A stretch of 64,000 bases of DNA from JAQBVV01 sp965249205 (GCA_965249205.1 CBDFLL010000004.1:62001-126000); one strand, 5' to 3'; shown: positions 21,972-30,640, counted from the first letter of the stretch. Numbers and translations are program-made. The notes: generated by a model from the sequence alone, not told the origin.

Positions 21972-23266
21972 CAGGCTGCTGAAAAACTCCGTGAAATGGG
22001 ATCGACAGATCGATCCCGGCGTACTACCATGCTCCCAACACCGCTGAAGGGAGCCCCATCATGCGCGGACACGATGAGCAAAGCACTCACATGTTCAGCT
22101 ACCTGTCGCCGGAACAGCGCGTGCCAGCCGACCATCCGCTCCGCGCGGTTCGCGCGCTGACGGACGAAGCGCTGAGAACGATGTCGCGCAGGTTCGCCGG
22201 CCTGTACGCCAACACAGGGCGTCCGTCGATCCCGCCGGAACAGCTGCTGCGCGCGTTGTTGCTGCAGGTGCTCTACACGGTGCGGAGCGAGCGGCTGCTG
22301 ATGGAAGAGCTCAATTACAACCTGTTGTTCCGCTGGTTCGTGGGCTTGAATTTGGACGACCCGGTTTGGCATCCCACCACGTTTACCAAGAATCGCGACC
22401 GGCTGCTGGCGGGCGATCTCGCGGCCGCCTTCTTTGATGCGGTGCAGGCCCACGCGCGGGCGGCCGGGCTGCTCTCGGACGAACACTTCACTGTGGATGG
22501 GACCCAATTGGAAGCGTGGGCCAGCCTGAAGAGCTTTCGGTGCCGGGACGCGGCGGAGAGCGACCCGCCCGATGACCCCGGGAATCCCACGGTCAACTTC
22601 CACGGGGAGCGGCGGCGCAACGACACGCACCAGTCGACGACCGATCCGGAGGCGATGCTGCCTCGGAAGGGCCAGGGGAAGGAAGCCAAGCTGGCGTATC
22701 TGGGCCACGTGCTGCTGGACAAGCGACAGGGACTTGTCGCCAACGTCTGCGCGACTCACGCGACGGGGACCGCCGAACGCGAGGCAGCGGCGCTGTTGCT
22801 GGAGGCCAGCGCGCCGCCGGGCAGCACGGTCGGGGCGGACAAGGGCTACGATGTGGCAAGCTTTGTGGCCGCTGTCCGTATCCGGGCCGTCACGCCCCAC
22901 GTTGCTCAGAAGGTCCGCTGGAGTGCGATCGATGGCCGGACCACGCGGCATGCGGGCTATCACGTCAGTCAGCGGAAACGGAAACTCGTAGAACAGGTCT
23001 TTGGCTGGATGAAGACCGTCGGCGGCTTGCGCAAACTCCGGCATCGCGGTGTCGCCCTCGTGGATTGGCAGCTTACCTTCGCCGCCACGGTCTATAACTT
23101 GGTCCGGCTGCGGAATCTGGAGGCGAGGTGTCCCTGATCACCGGCCGCGCGTGTCGCCGGCCCCTTGATCGGGGCCAGCGCACAGCCGTGCGCACCGTTG
23201 TCGGTCGGTGGTGACTCGCATGATCCTTAGAAAACGGCCCGATCACCCGGGTTCTTCAGCAGCCTG
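21972..23266 (+). mobile_element. IS5-family insertion sequence, copy 1
   Basis: 1295 bp. Both ends begin CAGGCTGCTGAA (inverted) and the element is flanked by CTAG at 21968-21971 and 23267-23270, the 4-bp duplication expected for this group. The left end overlaps the vapC stop codon; the right end abuts the polyketide synthase gene. A second copy in inverse orientation starts at 63810. Confidence 0.95.
22061..23137 (+). CDS. IS5-family transposase
   Basis: 358 aa. HMFSYLSPEQRVPADHPLRA, PPEQLLRALLLQVLYTVRSE and LLFRWFVGLNLDDPVWHPTT are the N-terminal domain. DDE residues: HFTVDGTQLEAWAS, STVGADKGYDVASF and RKRKLVEQVFGWMKTVGGL. Intact and full length. Confidence 0.95.
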   Translation: MRGHDEQSTHMFSYLSPEQRVPADHPLRAVRALTDEALRTMSRRFAGLYANTGRPSIPPEQLLRALLLQVLYTVRSERLLMEELNYNLLFRWFVGLNLDDPVWHPTTFTKNRDRLLAGDLAAAFFDAVQAHARAAGLLSDEHFTVDGTQLEAWASLKSFRCRDAAESDPPDDPGNPTVNFHGERRRNDTHQSTTDPEAMLPRKGQGKEAKLAYLGHVLLDKRQGLVANVCATHATGTAEREAAALLLEASAPPGSTVGADKGYDVASFVAAVRIRAVTPHVAQKVRWSAIDGRTTRHAGYHVSQRKRKLVEQVFGWMKTVGGLRKLRHRGVALVDWQLTFAATVYNLVRLRNLEARCP

Positions 23267-23275
23267 CTAGTGCCC

Positions 23276-24331
23276 GTGCCTCGTATCGTTGCTACCGCGA
23301 CGGCCGTTCCCGATCATGCATGCTCGCAGGCGAAGGCGCGTGAAGAAATGGCTCGACTCGGCCGCGGGAATCGTACCGTCGAGCGGCTGCTGTCGGTCTT
23401 CGACCACGCCGGGGTGACGACGCGGCACTTCGTGCATCCGCCAGAGTGGTACACCCAGACGCGCTCATTCGAGGAGCGAAACGGTGAGTACCTGGCACAT
23501 GGGCTCGACCTCGCGACGCGCGCCGGCGAGGATTGCCTGGCGAATGCGGGCGTGCCGCCGGACCAGGTCGACCATATCTTCTTCGTCACGACGACCGGCC
23601 TGGCAACGCCGAGTCTCGATGCCCGGCTGACGGTACGACTCGGATTACCGGCCGATGTCCGGCGCTGGCCGCTTTTTGGCCTGGGATGTGCGGGCGGCGC
23701 GGGAGCGCTCATCCGCGCGTCGGACGCGCTGAGCGCGGCACCCAGACAGCGCGCGCTGATCGTCTCGCTCGAACTGTGCAGCCTGGTCTTCTCGCCTGGC
23801 GCTCGGACGCCAACCGATGTCGTCGGGGCGGCGCTGTTCGGTGACGGTGCTGCGGCGGTGTTGATGCGTGGCGATGAGCTCGCTGATGGCGATACCGGGC
23901 CTCGCATCGTGGCGAGCCGGTCCCACCTTTTCAAGGACGCGCCAGACTTGATGGGTTGGAACTTCACGAGCGACGGCATGCGGCTCGTGCTTGCGGGCAC
24001 GGTTCCCACGTTCGTCGCCGAGAACATGCCGACGCAAGTCGAGCGTTTTCTCGTCGAGCACGGCGTCGCCCGGTCGGAACTCACGCACTATCTGTTGCAT
24101 CCGGGTGGACCAAAAGTGATGGCCGCCTACCGCTCCGCGCTCGGCGTGACCGATGACCAACTGTGGATCGCTCGGGAGACCATGGATCATTACGGCAACC
24201 TTTCGAGTGCCGCTGTGTTGTTCATGCTGCACCGACTCCAGACCAGTGGACGAGCCCAACCAGGTGAGGGCGGCCTCTTGGTAGCGCTAGGCCCGGGCTT
24301 CGCGACCGAGATGCTCGTGCTGTCCTGGTAA
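23276..24331 (+). CDS. Type III polyketide synthase (chalcone/stilbene synthase family)
   Basis: About 350 aa. Starts GTG at 23276 or 23270, the latter using the last base of the IS target duplication. Counting from 23270, the catalytic triad is visible: Cys140 in LFGLGCAGGAG, His277 in HYLLHPGGPKV and Asn310 in MDHYGNLSSA. It condenses malonyl-CoA onto a fatty or aromatic acyl starter, giving alkylpyrones or alkylresorcinols in bacteria. Genes for an FAD oxidoreductase and a methyltransferase follow, the usual tailoring pair. The IS5-family element lies immediately upstream, so the native promoter is probably gone. Confidence 0.9.
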   Translation: MPRIVATATAVPDHACSQAKAREEMARLGRGNRTVERLLSVFDHAGVTTRHFVHPPEWYTQTRSFEERNGEYLAHGLDLATRAGEDCLANAGVPPDQVDHIFFVTTTGLATPSLDARLTVRLGLPADVRRWPLFGLGCAGGAGALIRASDALSAAPRQRALIVSLELCSLVFSPGARTPTDVVGAALFGDGAAAVLMRGDELADGDTGPRIVASRSHLFKDAPDLMGWNFTSDGMRLVLAGTVPTFVAENMPTQVERFLVEHGVARSELTHYLLHPGGPKVMAAYRSALGVTDDQLWIARETMDHYGNLSSAAVLFMLHRLQTSGRAQPGEGGLLVALGPGFATEMLVLSW

Positions 24332-25338
24332 CTATCGCCGGCGGGGGGCCGGCCGGTTCGGCTCTGGCCATCGAGCTTGGCAAACAGGGCGTCCCCGTTG
24401 TGCTCTATGAGCGGGCGCGGCACCCGCGTCTCAAGCCGTGCGGCGAGGGGCTGCTCCCGCACGGTGTGGCGGCGCTTCGGGAGATCGCGGGCCTGCCCGG
24501 CGCTCCCAAAGTCCGCGGCCTTCGGTTCACAGCGGGGCGCGTCGCGGTCGATGCGGATTTTCCCGGCGAGTCTGGCCTCGTCGTTCGCCGGGACCGGTTC
24601 GACGCGTGGCTCTTCGGGCAGGCCGCTGCGACGCCCAATGTCGACGCGCGCCCAGGGACCGCGTATCGGCCCGGTCGCACGCGCTTCCGCGTGGGCGCTG
24701 ACGGCATTCACTCGCTCTTTCACCGGCAGCTTGCCGGTGCGTACCGTCCGTCGCGCCGGGTGGGGCTCTCGACGCATGTTCTTGGTCTGGAGGGGCTTGG
24801 CGACCGCGTCGAGGTCTTTTTTCACGACGAGGGCGAGTTGTACGTGGCACCAACCGGCGGAGGAGAGGCACTGGTGTCGGCGCTGTTTGACTACCGTCAC
24901 TTTCGCCGGGACGGCATCACGCACCTGCTGAGCAAGACCTGGGCTTTGCGCGATCGCGTGACGCGCCTGGAGTTCACGACGCCGGTGCTCGCGTCTGCCC
25001 CCCTCGGGCTCCACGTGCCAAGGATCGCCGACCCGGAAGCTGGACTGCTGTTGGTGGGAGACGCCGCCGGCGCCAGCGATCCGATCACCGCCAACGGGCT
25101 GGCGCTTGCGCTGGTGGCCACACGATCAGCAGCCGAGGCCATCCTTTCCGGAGACCTTGGTCAGTACGAGCGCCGCCGCCGGGCGCTCGAACGCCGAGCG
25201 CGCGAGCTAGGCGCGCTGATGCGATGGCTCGGGCGAAGCGAGCGCCGCGCGACTCGGGTGCTGAGGTACGCGCCAGCGATCATCGAACCACTGCTGGCGT
25301 CGCTCGTCACGCCTAACGCGGATTTCACTTGTACCTAG
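24328..25338 (+). CDS. FAD-dependent oxidoreductase of the polyketide cluster; start codon abnormal
   Basis: The Rossmann motif TIAGGGPAGSALAIELGKQG begins immediately after the synthase stop, so the coding frame must start at about 24328. The codon there is GTA (a CTG precedes at 24325); no ATG, GTG or TTG exists before the upstream stop. ATG 24400 lies after the FAD-binding loop and would give a dead protein. Other motifs are KPCGEGLLPHGV, VRRDRFDAWLF, VGADGIHSLFHRQL and LLVGDAAGASDPITANGLAL, as in geranylgeranyl-reductase/hydroxylase-type flavoproteins. One base change from GTG would explain the start. Confidence 0.75.
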   Translation, partial: VTIAGGGPAGSALAIELGKQGVPVVLYERARHPRLKPCGEGLLPHGVAALREIAGLPGAPKVRGLRFTAGRVAVDADFPGESGLVVRRDRFDAWLFGQAAATPNVDARPGTAYRPGRTRFRVGADGIHSLFHRQLAGAYRPSRRVGLSTHVLGLEGLGDRVEVFFHDEGELYVAPTGGGEALVSALFDYRHFRRDGITHLLSKTWALRDRVTRLEFTTPVLASAPLGLHVPRIADPEAGLLLVGDAAGASDPITANGLALALVATRSAAEAILSGDLGQYERRRRALERRARELGALMRWLGRSERRATRVLRYAPAIIEPLLASLVTPNADFTCT

Positions 25339-25436
25339 CCCCAGGTCGTGGTGCTCCCGAGGGTAGGGGGACTGATGGTCGCGTACTCCCTGGGGCTACC
25401 TACGGACGCGGGTACCGATTGCGGTTACTCGGGAGC
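25336..25436 (+). ncRNA. Interleaved inverted repeats, possible pseudoknotted RNA
   Basis: Arm A TAGCCCCAGG (25336-25345, including the oxidoreductase stop) pairs with CCTGGGGCTA (25389-25398). Arm B GCTCCCGAG (25353-25361) pairs with CTCGGGAGC (25428-25436). The order A-B-A'-B' is that of a pseudoknot or of two mutually exclusive hairpins. It occupies the gap before the methyltransferase gene (start 25481). No known RNA class is recognised. Confidence 0.4.
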
Positions 25437-25480
25437 TGCGCGCTCATGAAATTCGCGCTGATTTAGCCCGGTGTAATGCC

Positions 25481-26218
25481 ATGTGGATGCCACGACGGTC
25501 GCTCGAACGCGAGTACATGGATGACCACGACCCGCCGCAGCCGGTCGTCGACGAGGTGTACAGATTTCTGGAAGGGATCAATCGCTGGCTCGGCGGCCAC
25601 AGGGCGACACTCGAGCGGTTTCGCCAGCTCAGTCGCGGTTGGAAACCTGGCGAACGGATAGAGGTTCTGGACGTCGCAGCAGGTGGCGGCGACTTCGCTC
25701 GTGCGCTGGTCCGGTGGGGGCGCGCACATGGCTTCGACATCCGCGTCACCGCACTCGACATCAGTCCGAGTGCGCTACGATCCGCGCAGCGGCGTCAGGC
25801 ACGCGCGAGGCCAGAGACCGGTGTACGGCTGGTGTGCGGGGATGTCCATCACTCGCCGTTGAGGGATGGCGGCGTCGATTACGTGACCTGTGCGCTCTTC
25901 TTTCACCACTTGACCGATGCCGACGTGGTCAGCACCCTCCGCGCCTTCGACCAGCTCGCAACCCGCGGGATTGTCGTCAACGATCTGATTCGGCGCTGGC
26001 GGCTGTTTGCGTGGACCTGGTTGTTCACCATGCCCTTCAATACCGTCCTCAGACAGGACGGGCCACTGTCGGTGCGGCGCGCCTTTCTGCCTCGAGAACT
26101 GGAACAGCTTGCGCACTCCGCCGGGTTGCCGTGGCTCTCGGTCAGGGAGCACTTCGGCCATCGGATGACACTGGCGGGGGAACGAACCGACACACATCTT
26201 CCCGAAACCGGTTCATAG
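25481..26218 (+). CDS. Class I SAM-dependent methyltransferase of the polyketide cluster
   Basis: 245 aa (ATG 25481; 25487 and 25517 are alternatives). Motif I is IEVLDVAAGGGDFARALVRW, followed by VTALDISPSALRSAQ, DVHHSPLRDGGVDYVTCALF and FHHLTDADV. C-terminal residues resemble small-molecule O- or C-methyltransferases. Probably methylates the polyketide product. Convergent with the gene at 26280. Confidence 0.85.
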   Translation: MWMPRRSLEREYMDDHDPPQPVVDEVYRFLEGINRWLGGHRATLERFRQLSRGWKPGERIEVLDVAAGGGDFARALVRWGRAHGFDIRVTALDISPSALRSAQRRQARARPETGVRLVCGDVHHSPLRDGGVDYVTCALFFHHLTDADVVSTLRAFDQLATRGIVVNDLIRRWRLFAWTWLFTMPFNTVLRQDGPLSVRRAFLPRELEQLAHSAGLPWLSVREHFGHRMTLAGERTDTHLPETGS

Positions 26219-26265
26219 GATCGTCGCGGTGTCCTCCGCGTTCCACTGGTGGGATCGCCTGGAGG

Positions 26266-27027
26266 CTATGAGACCGGTTCTACCGAAGCTGCTCCAGCAG
26301 CTCCTGGGCCCTTTGCTTGAACTCGCGATCTTCCGGTGCCCATGCGGGATCGAACGGGGCATCGAGCACTCGCTGGAGTTCCGACTTGGCGTCCTCGGTG
26401 CGATCCATCTCGAGGAACGTCTCCGCCAGGAAGAAATGCGACGCCGTGCTGTTCGGGTCGTACTCGAGCGAGCGGCGGAGGTGTTCCACGGCGCGCTCGT
26501 CGCTGCCGCCAAACAGGCCTGGCACCTTCGCATACCAGCGCCCGATCGGCGGAGCCCTGCTGGTAACCAGGATCCAGGCTCAGGACGGTTTCGAGTCGCT
26601 CCTTGATGTCCCCTCGATAGCGAAGGCCGGCCCTCAGGCCCGACGATTCGGCCAGCGCTCCCATGTTGGCAGCCATCCAGAAATGACCCTCGGGTCGAGC
26701 GGACTCCATCAAGGCGGCGCGCCGGGCCACGGCGATGCCGGCCTCGTACTGGCTGGTCCGATCGGCCCTCGTGACGTGTCCGCCCAGCCAGTAGCGCGCG
26801 CGCGAGAGCTTCCACGCCGCGTCGAAATCCAGCGGGTCGTCCTCCAGCCGCCGTTCCCATGCCTCCGCCGCGAGCATGGCGCTCTCGAGGCTCTCGCGAT
26901 CCGCGTACAGCGCATCGGGCGTCTGCTGCGCGGCGGTGGACGGCCGTATGGCCAGAACTCCGGACAGCAGGACGATGCAGGCGAGGACGGCACAGATAGA
27001 GCCATCCCGAGTGCCGTGGCGTGACAT
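26266..27027 (-). CDS. Exported TPR protein, N-terminal frame of a broken gene
   Basis: ATG 27027; signal-like segment CAVLACIVLLSGVLAIRPS. TPR-type helices follow: YADRESLESAMLAAEAWERR, DFDAAWKLSRARYWLGGHVT, YEAGIAVARRAALMES, EGHFWMAANMGALAESSGL. After GYQQGSADRAL the frame is nonsense (VCEGARPVWRQRRARRG), because the next frame carries the continuation. The join near 26540 is best explained by an 8-bp loss between short gctgg repeats. Function unknown; probably a periplasmic adaptor. Confidence 0.65.
   Translation of the reverse strand: MSRHGTRDGSICAVLACIVLLSGVLAIRPSTAAQQTPDALYADRESLESAMLAAEAWERRLEDDPLDFDAAWKLSRARYWLGGHVTRADRTSQYEAGIAVARRAALMESARPEGHFWMAANMGALAESSGLRAGLRYRGDIKERLETVLSLDPGYQQGSADRALVCEGARPVWRQRRARRGTPPPLARVRPEQHGVAFLPGGDVPRDGSHRGRQVGTPASARCPVRSRMGTGRSRVQAKGPGAAGAASVEPVS
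26280..26525 (-). CDS. C-terminal TPR half of the same gene
   Basis: The other frame reads YAKVPGLFGGSDERAVEHLR, RSLEYDPNSTASHFFLAETF, LEMDRTEDAKSELQRVLDAP, EFKQRAQELLEQLR, i.e. the last TPR units. VPGLFGG directly follows ADRAL in intact relatives. Unlikely to be translated separately. Confidence 0.6.
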   Translation of the reverse strand: MPGLFGGSDERAVEHLRRSLEYDPNSTASHFFLAETFLEMDRTEDAKSELQRVLDAPFDPAWAPEDREFKQRAQELLEQLR

Positions 27028-27132
27028 GACCGCTCCATTCTCTCATGCAGGATCTGGCCACGCTATATCCAGGGCTCGGCGCTAGTCGGGAGTTTAGAAC
27101 CCATCTCATAAACTCGCCTGCATTCGGCCGCC

Positions 27133-27211
27133 TAAAGCGCTTTTCATGACCGTGTGGCGTTCGAGTAGCCGCAATGACGAAATACACGCGCTATTCGAAA
27201 AGCGCTCTAAA
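27133..27211 (+). repeat. MITE-like repeat, short copy
   Basis: Begins TAAAGCGCTTTTC and ends GAAAAGCGCTCTA, near-perfect inverted ends flanked by TA. The first ~44 bp (CGCTTTTCATGACCGTG and onward) are shared almost exactly with the element at 57053. The TA flanks suggest an IS630/mariner-type origin. Lies in the 27028-27407 stretch, which otherwise holds only the direct repeat below. Confidence 0.7.
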
Positions 27212-27351
27212 TTAGTGCGGAGTAATGCGGTGCGCCTACCAGCGAGGCACCGCAGAGTTCGGGGAGCGATCGGACCAGGGGAACACGCTGTTCACCAAGA
27301 TCACGACGGTGTTCTAGACACCACCTCATGGGTACGGCGAGGAAGCCGACC

Positions 27352-27403
27352 GGAAGTATTAGCGGGCTCTCGAAAGTTAACGGAAGGCCCGTTCTGCGAC
27401 CCT
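27352..27403 (+). repeat. 52-bp direct repeat, left copy
   Basis: Starts GGAAGTATTAGCGGG and ends TGCGACCCT. It differs at 3 of 52 positions from 28943-28994 on the other side of the ISNCY element. It is too long and too diverged for a target duplication, so it may be ends of an older element. Confidence 0.75.
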
Positions 27404-27407
27404 CCAC

Positions 27408-28886
27408 TGTAGACACAAAATGTAAATGTCGGGTTTCTCCACATTAGAAATGTCGGGTTTCGGGCACCGTGTATGGCCTGGAGGCCGACATGGACAACGA
27501 GGGCTACCTGACGATGAGTACGAAGGAACTGCACCGCCTGGAGATTCTGGAGCGTGTGCGGGAACGGCGCCTGACCCAGGCCCACGCGGCCGCACAACTG
27601 GGGCTCGGGGTGCGCCAGGTCGAGCGTCTGTGCCGGACCCTGCGTCTCGACGGCCCTGGCGGACTGGTGTCCAAGAAGCGCGGCCGGCCGAGCCACCGAC
27701 GCTTCCCGCGCGCGCTGCGTGACCACGTCTTGGAGTTAGTGCGGTCTGGCTACCGCGACTTTGGGCCGACCCTCGCGGCCGAGAAACTCCGTGAACGTGA
27801 CGACATCCTCGTGTCGGTCGAGACCCTGCGGCGCTGGATGATCGACGCGGCGCTGTGGGTGCCGCGCACCGCCCGATCGCGCCGCGTCTACCAACCGCGC
27901 CACCAGCGCGCCTGCGTCGGCGAGCTGATTCAGATCGACGGCTGCGACCACGCCTGGTTCGAGGATCGAGGCCCGACCTGCACGCTGCTCGTCTATGTGG
28001 ACGATGCGACGAGTCAGCTGATGGAGCTGCGGTTCGTCGCCTCGGAATCGACGTTCGACTACTTCGCCTCGACGCAGACGTATCTCAAGCGCCACGGCAA
28101 ACCGGTGGCCTTCTACAGCGACCGGGCCAGCATCTTTCGGGCGACGGGCGCGGCACGGCGCCGCGCGGGAGGCCCCACGCAGTTCAGCCGGGCGCTGGCG
28201 GACCTCAACATCGACATCGTGTGCGCGAACGCACCCCAGGCCAAGGGGCGCGTTGAGCGGGCGCACCTGACGCTGCAAGATCGGCTCGTGAAGGAGTTGC
28301 GCCTCCGCGAGATCTCGACGCCCGAGGCCGCCAATGCCTATGCGCCCGCCTTCATGGCCGACTACAACGCCCGATTCGGCAAGCCGCCGAGGAGTGCGCA
28401 TGACGCGCATCGCCCCGTCCGCGATGATGAGGACCTCGCGCTGATCTTCACGTGGCAGGAAGATCGGACCATCTCCCAAGCCCTGACGCTCCACTATCGA
28501 CGCGGGGTCTACCTCATCACCCCAGGCCCGCTCACCCGGCGACTGCGTGGGCAGCGCTGTCGCGTGCATGCGGACGCCGACGGTCGCCTCGAGATTCGTC
28601 ACGCGGGCCAGCGCCTCCCTTTCACGGCCTTCGAAGAGCAACGGCGGGTCACCCACGGGGACATCGTGTCGAACAAGCGGCTGGGGGCGGTCCTGGCCAC
28701 AATCCAGGCCGATCAGCGCACGCGAGACGAGCGCCTCCTGGCCGGCCCGCACCGCACGCTGCGCGAGAAGCAACGGATCAGAACCGCCCGAGCGCGGGCG
28801 GACGCGACGCCGACCAGCCCATAGCGAGTGGCCTACCCGACATTTCTACTTTGCGGAGAACCCGACATTTCTACTTTGCGTTGACA
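27408..28886 (+). mobile_element. ISNCY-type insertion sequence
   Basis: Terminal sequences TGTAGACACAAA ... and ... TTTGCGTTGACA are inverted. Inside each end AAATGTCGGGTT occurs twice (27430s and 27450s on the left, 28850-28880 inverted on the right), giving double transposase-binding sites. One full-length transposase gene lies within. Ends were chosen from the outermost matching TGT/ACA. Confidence 0.75.
27469..28824 (+). CDS. ISNCY-family transposase
   Basis: Up to 451 aa; the likely start is ATG 27514 (MSTKELHRLEILERVRERRL). HTH region AAAQLGLGVRQVERLCRTLR, then GPTLAAEKLRERDDILVSVE. DDE core: ELIQIDGCDHAWFEDRGPTC, FYSDRASIFRATG, IDIVCANAPQAKGRVERAHL. C-terminal region LRGQRCRVHADADGRLEIRH. 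Intact. Confidence 0.9.
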   Translation: MYGLEADMDNEGYLTMSTKELHRLEILERVRERRLTQAHAAAQLGLGVRQVERLCRTLRLDGPGGLVSKKRGRPSHRRFPRALRDHVLELVRSGYRDFGPTLAAEKLRERDDILVSVETLRRWMIDAALWVPRTARSRRVYQPRHQRACVGELIQIDGCDHAWFEDRGPTCTLLVYVDDATSQLMELRFVASESTFDYFASTQTYLKRHGKPVAFYSDRASIFRATGAARRRAGGPTQFSRALADLNIDIVCANAPQAKGRVERAHLTLQDRLVKELRLREISTPEAANAYAPAFMADYNARFGKPPRSAHDAHRPVRDDEDLALIFTWQEDRTISQALTLHYRRGVYLITPGPLTRRLRGQRCRVHADADGRLEIRHAGQRLPFTAFEEQRRVTHGDIVSNKRLGAVLATIQADQRTRDERLLAGPHRTLREKQRIRTARARADATPTSP

Positions 28887-28942
28887 TACCCTACCCCCGC
28901 TTCAGGTCTAGGGCGAGCGCCGGCGAGCCGTCGCCGCCTATA

Positions 28943-28994
28943 GGAAGTATTAGCGGGCCCTCGAAAGTTGACGGAAGGCCCGTTGTGCGACCCT
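28943..28994 (+). repeat. 52-bp direct repeat, right copy
   Basis: 49 of 52 bases match 27352-27403, same orientation. Its right end coincides with the point where the kinase stub on the minus strand loses homology. Confidence 0.75.
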
Positions 28995-29154
28995 ACCCAC
29001 GACAGCGGCCATTACGCGCGACCGCCTCGGGAAGTACTTTGATCGCCACATCGCGACCGAGGTTGATGTCCGTCGCCTGATACACCTCACCCATGCCGCC
29101 TTCGCCGATCTGGGCAGCGATCTCATACGGGCCGAGGTGGGTGCCGAAGGTCAT
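28993..29154 (-). pseudogene. N-terminal stub of a Ser/Thr protein kinase
   Basis: 53 residues from ATG 29154: MTFGTHLGPYEIAAQIGEGG, MGEVYQATDINLGRDVAIKV, LPEAVA, then a stop. This is the glycine-rich loop and the VAIK lysine strand of a bacterial PASTA/eukaryote-like kinase. Everything after residue ~48 was removed where the 52-bp repeat begins. The opening GPYEI ... MGEVY is typical of Acidobacteriota kinases. Confidence 0.8.
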
Positions 29155-29251
29155 GGCCAATTCGTGCCTTAGTATACGGGCGAGAGCGAGTGCGGACGGG
29201 GTAGGTCCTGTTTAACGGTGCCGATTCAACCGGTCGATGCAACGCGCTAAT

Positions 29252-29320
29252 TTAGGCATCCCACCGGGCAGGGTTGCTCCTCCCTCAAATACTCCCGGTA
29301 TTTTCGGTCGTCGCGCCTTG
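29252..29320 (+). repeat. Diverged copy of part of the 56.9-kb MITE
   Basis: gcatccca ... ggttgctcctccctc ... cccggtattttcggtcgtcgcgccttgcc resembles 56928-56996 (gcatcccgt ... tggctcctccctc ... ccccatattgccggtcaccacgcctggcc). Clear but imperfect similarity. No ends are visible here. Confidence 0.45.
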
Positions 29321-29407
29321 CCCGTTCACTATTTACGAGCGGCCTTGGTGGTGCCTCTCTTGGCAGGCTCCATCGGTTCATCAATGGCGGAATTCGCCAA
29401 AGATCCC

Positions 29408-30640
29408 ATGTCACCATCCCTATCCAAGTTTGCACGATCGGTCGGCGGATCCACTGTCGTCGGGATGCGCCGGCAGGCCGACGCCCTCGAAGCCAAGGGT
29501 ATGCGAATCGTCGACTTTGGGGCTGGCGAGCCTGATTTCGACGTCCCGGCCCCGGTCAAGGAGGCAGCAATCAAGGCCAACCAGGATGGCCGTGGCCATT
29601 ACATCGACCCACGTGGCCTGGTGGAATTGCGTGAAGCCATAGCCCGTTTCGAAATGGACCGTCATGGCCTGGCCGTCGAACCGGACCAGATCGTCGTCAC
29701 CCCGGGTTCCTTCGGCGGCCTTTCCCTGGCAACCCGCGCGATCCTCGATCCGGATGACGAAGTGCTGGTGATCGAGCCTTGCTGGGACCCGTACCGGAAT
29801 ATGGTTTTGCTGACCGGCGCAAGACCGGTCGCAGTGCCCATGAGCACCAGCCAGGGGCGCTTCGTGGTGGATGGCGGACGTTTCGAGGCGGCAGTCACGC
29901 CGAAGACCCGGGCCATTATCGTCAACACCCCTTGGAACCCGACGGGGCGGGTTCTGTCACCGGCGGAACTCGCCGCAGTGGCCGAAACCGCCGAACGTCA
30001 CGACCTCTGGATCATCGCCGACGAGGTTTACGGCGAACTGGTCTTCGCCGGTTTCGAACATGTGTCCGCCGCCTCCCTGGGGGTCGACGTGGCGAATCGC
30101 ACGGTGATTGCCACCAGCCTGTCCAAATCCTTCGCCATGACCGGATGGCGGCTGGGCTACTGCATCGCTCCGCCCGAATTGGCGTCGATGCTTGCCCGCA
30201 TGAACCATCTGGCGACACGGTGCGCCACCAGCATCGTGCAGCATGCCGCCATCGCCGCCTTCACCGATGGCGCTCCTTTCGTCGAGGACATGCGCCAGGA
30301 ATATTCACGACGCCGCGATATCATCGTCGCCGGCTTGAACAAAATCGACGGCGTGCTCTGCCCGCCTCCTGAGGGAACCTTCTACGCATTCCCGCAAATT
30401 CCCGAGGATTGGGGCGATAGCAGGGACGTGGCTGAATTCCTGTTGAGGGAGACGGGCGTCGTCGTGACGCCCGGTTCGGCCTACGGTCCCGGCAGCCGCC
30501 ATCATCTGCGCCTCTCGTTCGCCACCTCCATGGCTGTGATAGAGGAGGGGTTGTCACGGCTGAACGAGGCCTTGCCCGAGCGTTTCAATGAGACGCGAAA
30601 AAACCAGCATACTCAATCCGTTCGCACCGTGGTCCGATAG
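29408..30640 (+). CDS. PLP-dependent class I/II aminotransferase
   Basis: Start chosen at ATG 29408 (MSPSLSKFARSVGGSTVVGM), 410 aa; the open frame extends up to 29237. Landmarks: VDFGAGEPDFDVPAPVKEAA, VTPGSFGGLSLATRAILDPD, NTPWNPTGRVLSPAEL, IIADEVYGELVF, and the PLP lysine in ATSLSKSFAMTGWRLGYC. Aspartate-aminotransferase-like fold; substrate unknown. Followed by a Tct transporter in the same direction, so the pair may import and transaminate a carboxylate. Composition and similarity feel proteobacterial (inference). Confidence 0.9.
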   Translation: MSPSLSKFARSVGGSTVVGMRRQADALEAKGMRIVDFGAGEPDFDVPAPVKEAAIKANQDGRGHYIDPRGLVELREAIARFEMDRHGLAVEPDQIVVTPGSFGGLSLATRAILDPDDEVLVIEPCWDPYRNMVLLTGARPVAVPMSTSQGRFVVDGGRFEAAVTPKTRAIIVNTPWNPTGRVLSPAELAAVAETAERHDLWIIADEVYGELVFAGFEHVSAASLGVDVANRTVIATSLSKSFAMTGWRLGYCIAPPELASMLARMNHLATRCATSIVQHAAIAAFTDGAPFVEDMRQEYSRRRDIIVAGLNKIDGVLCPPPEGTFYAFPQIPEDWGDSRDVAEFLLRETGVVVTPGSAYGPGSRHHLRLSFATSMAVIEEGLSRLNEALPERFNETRKNQHTQSVRTVVR

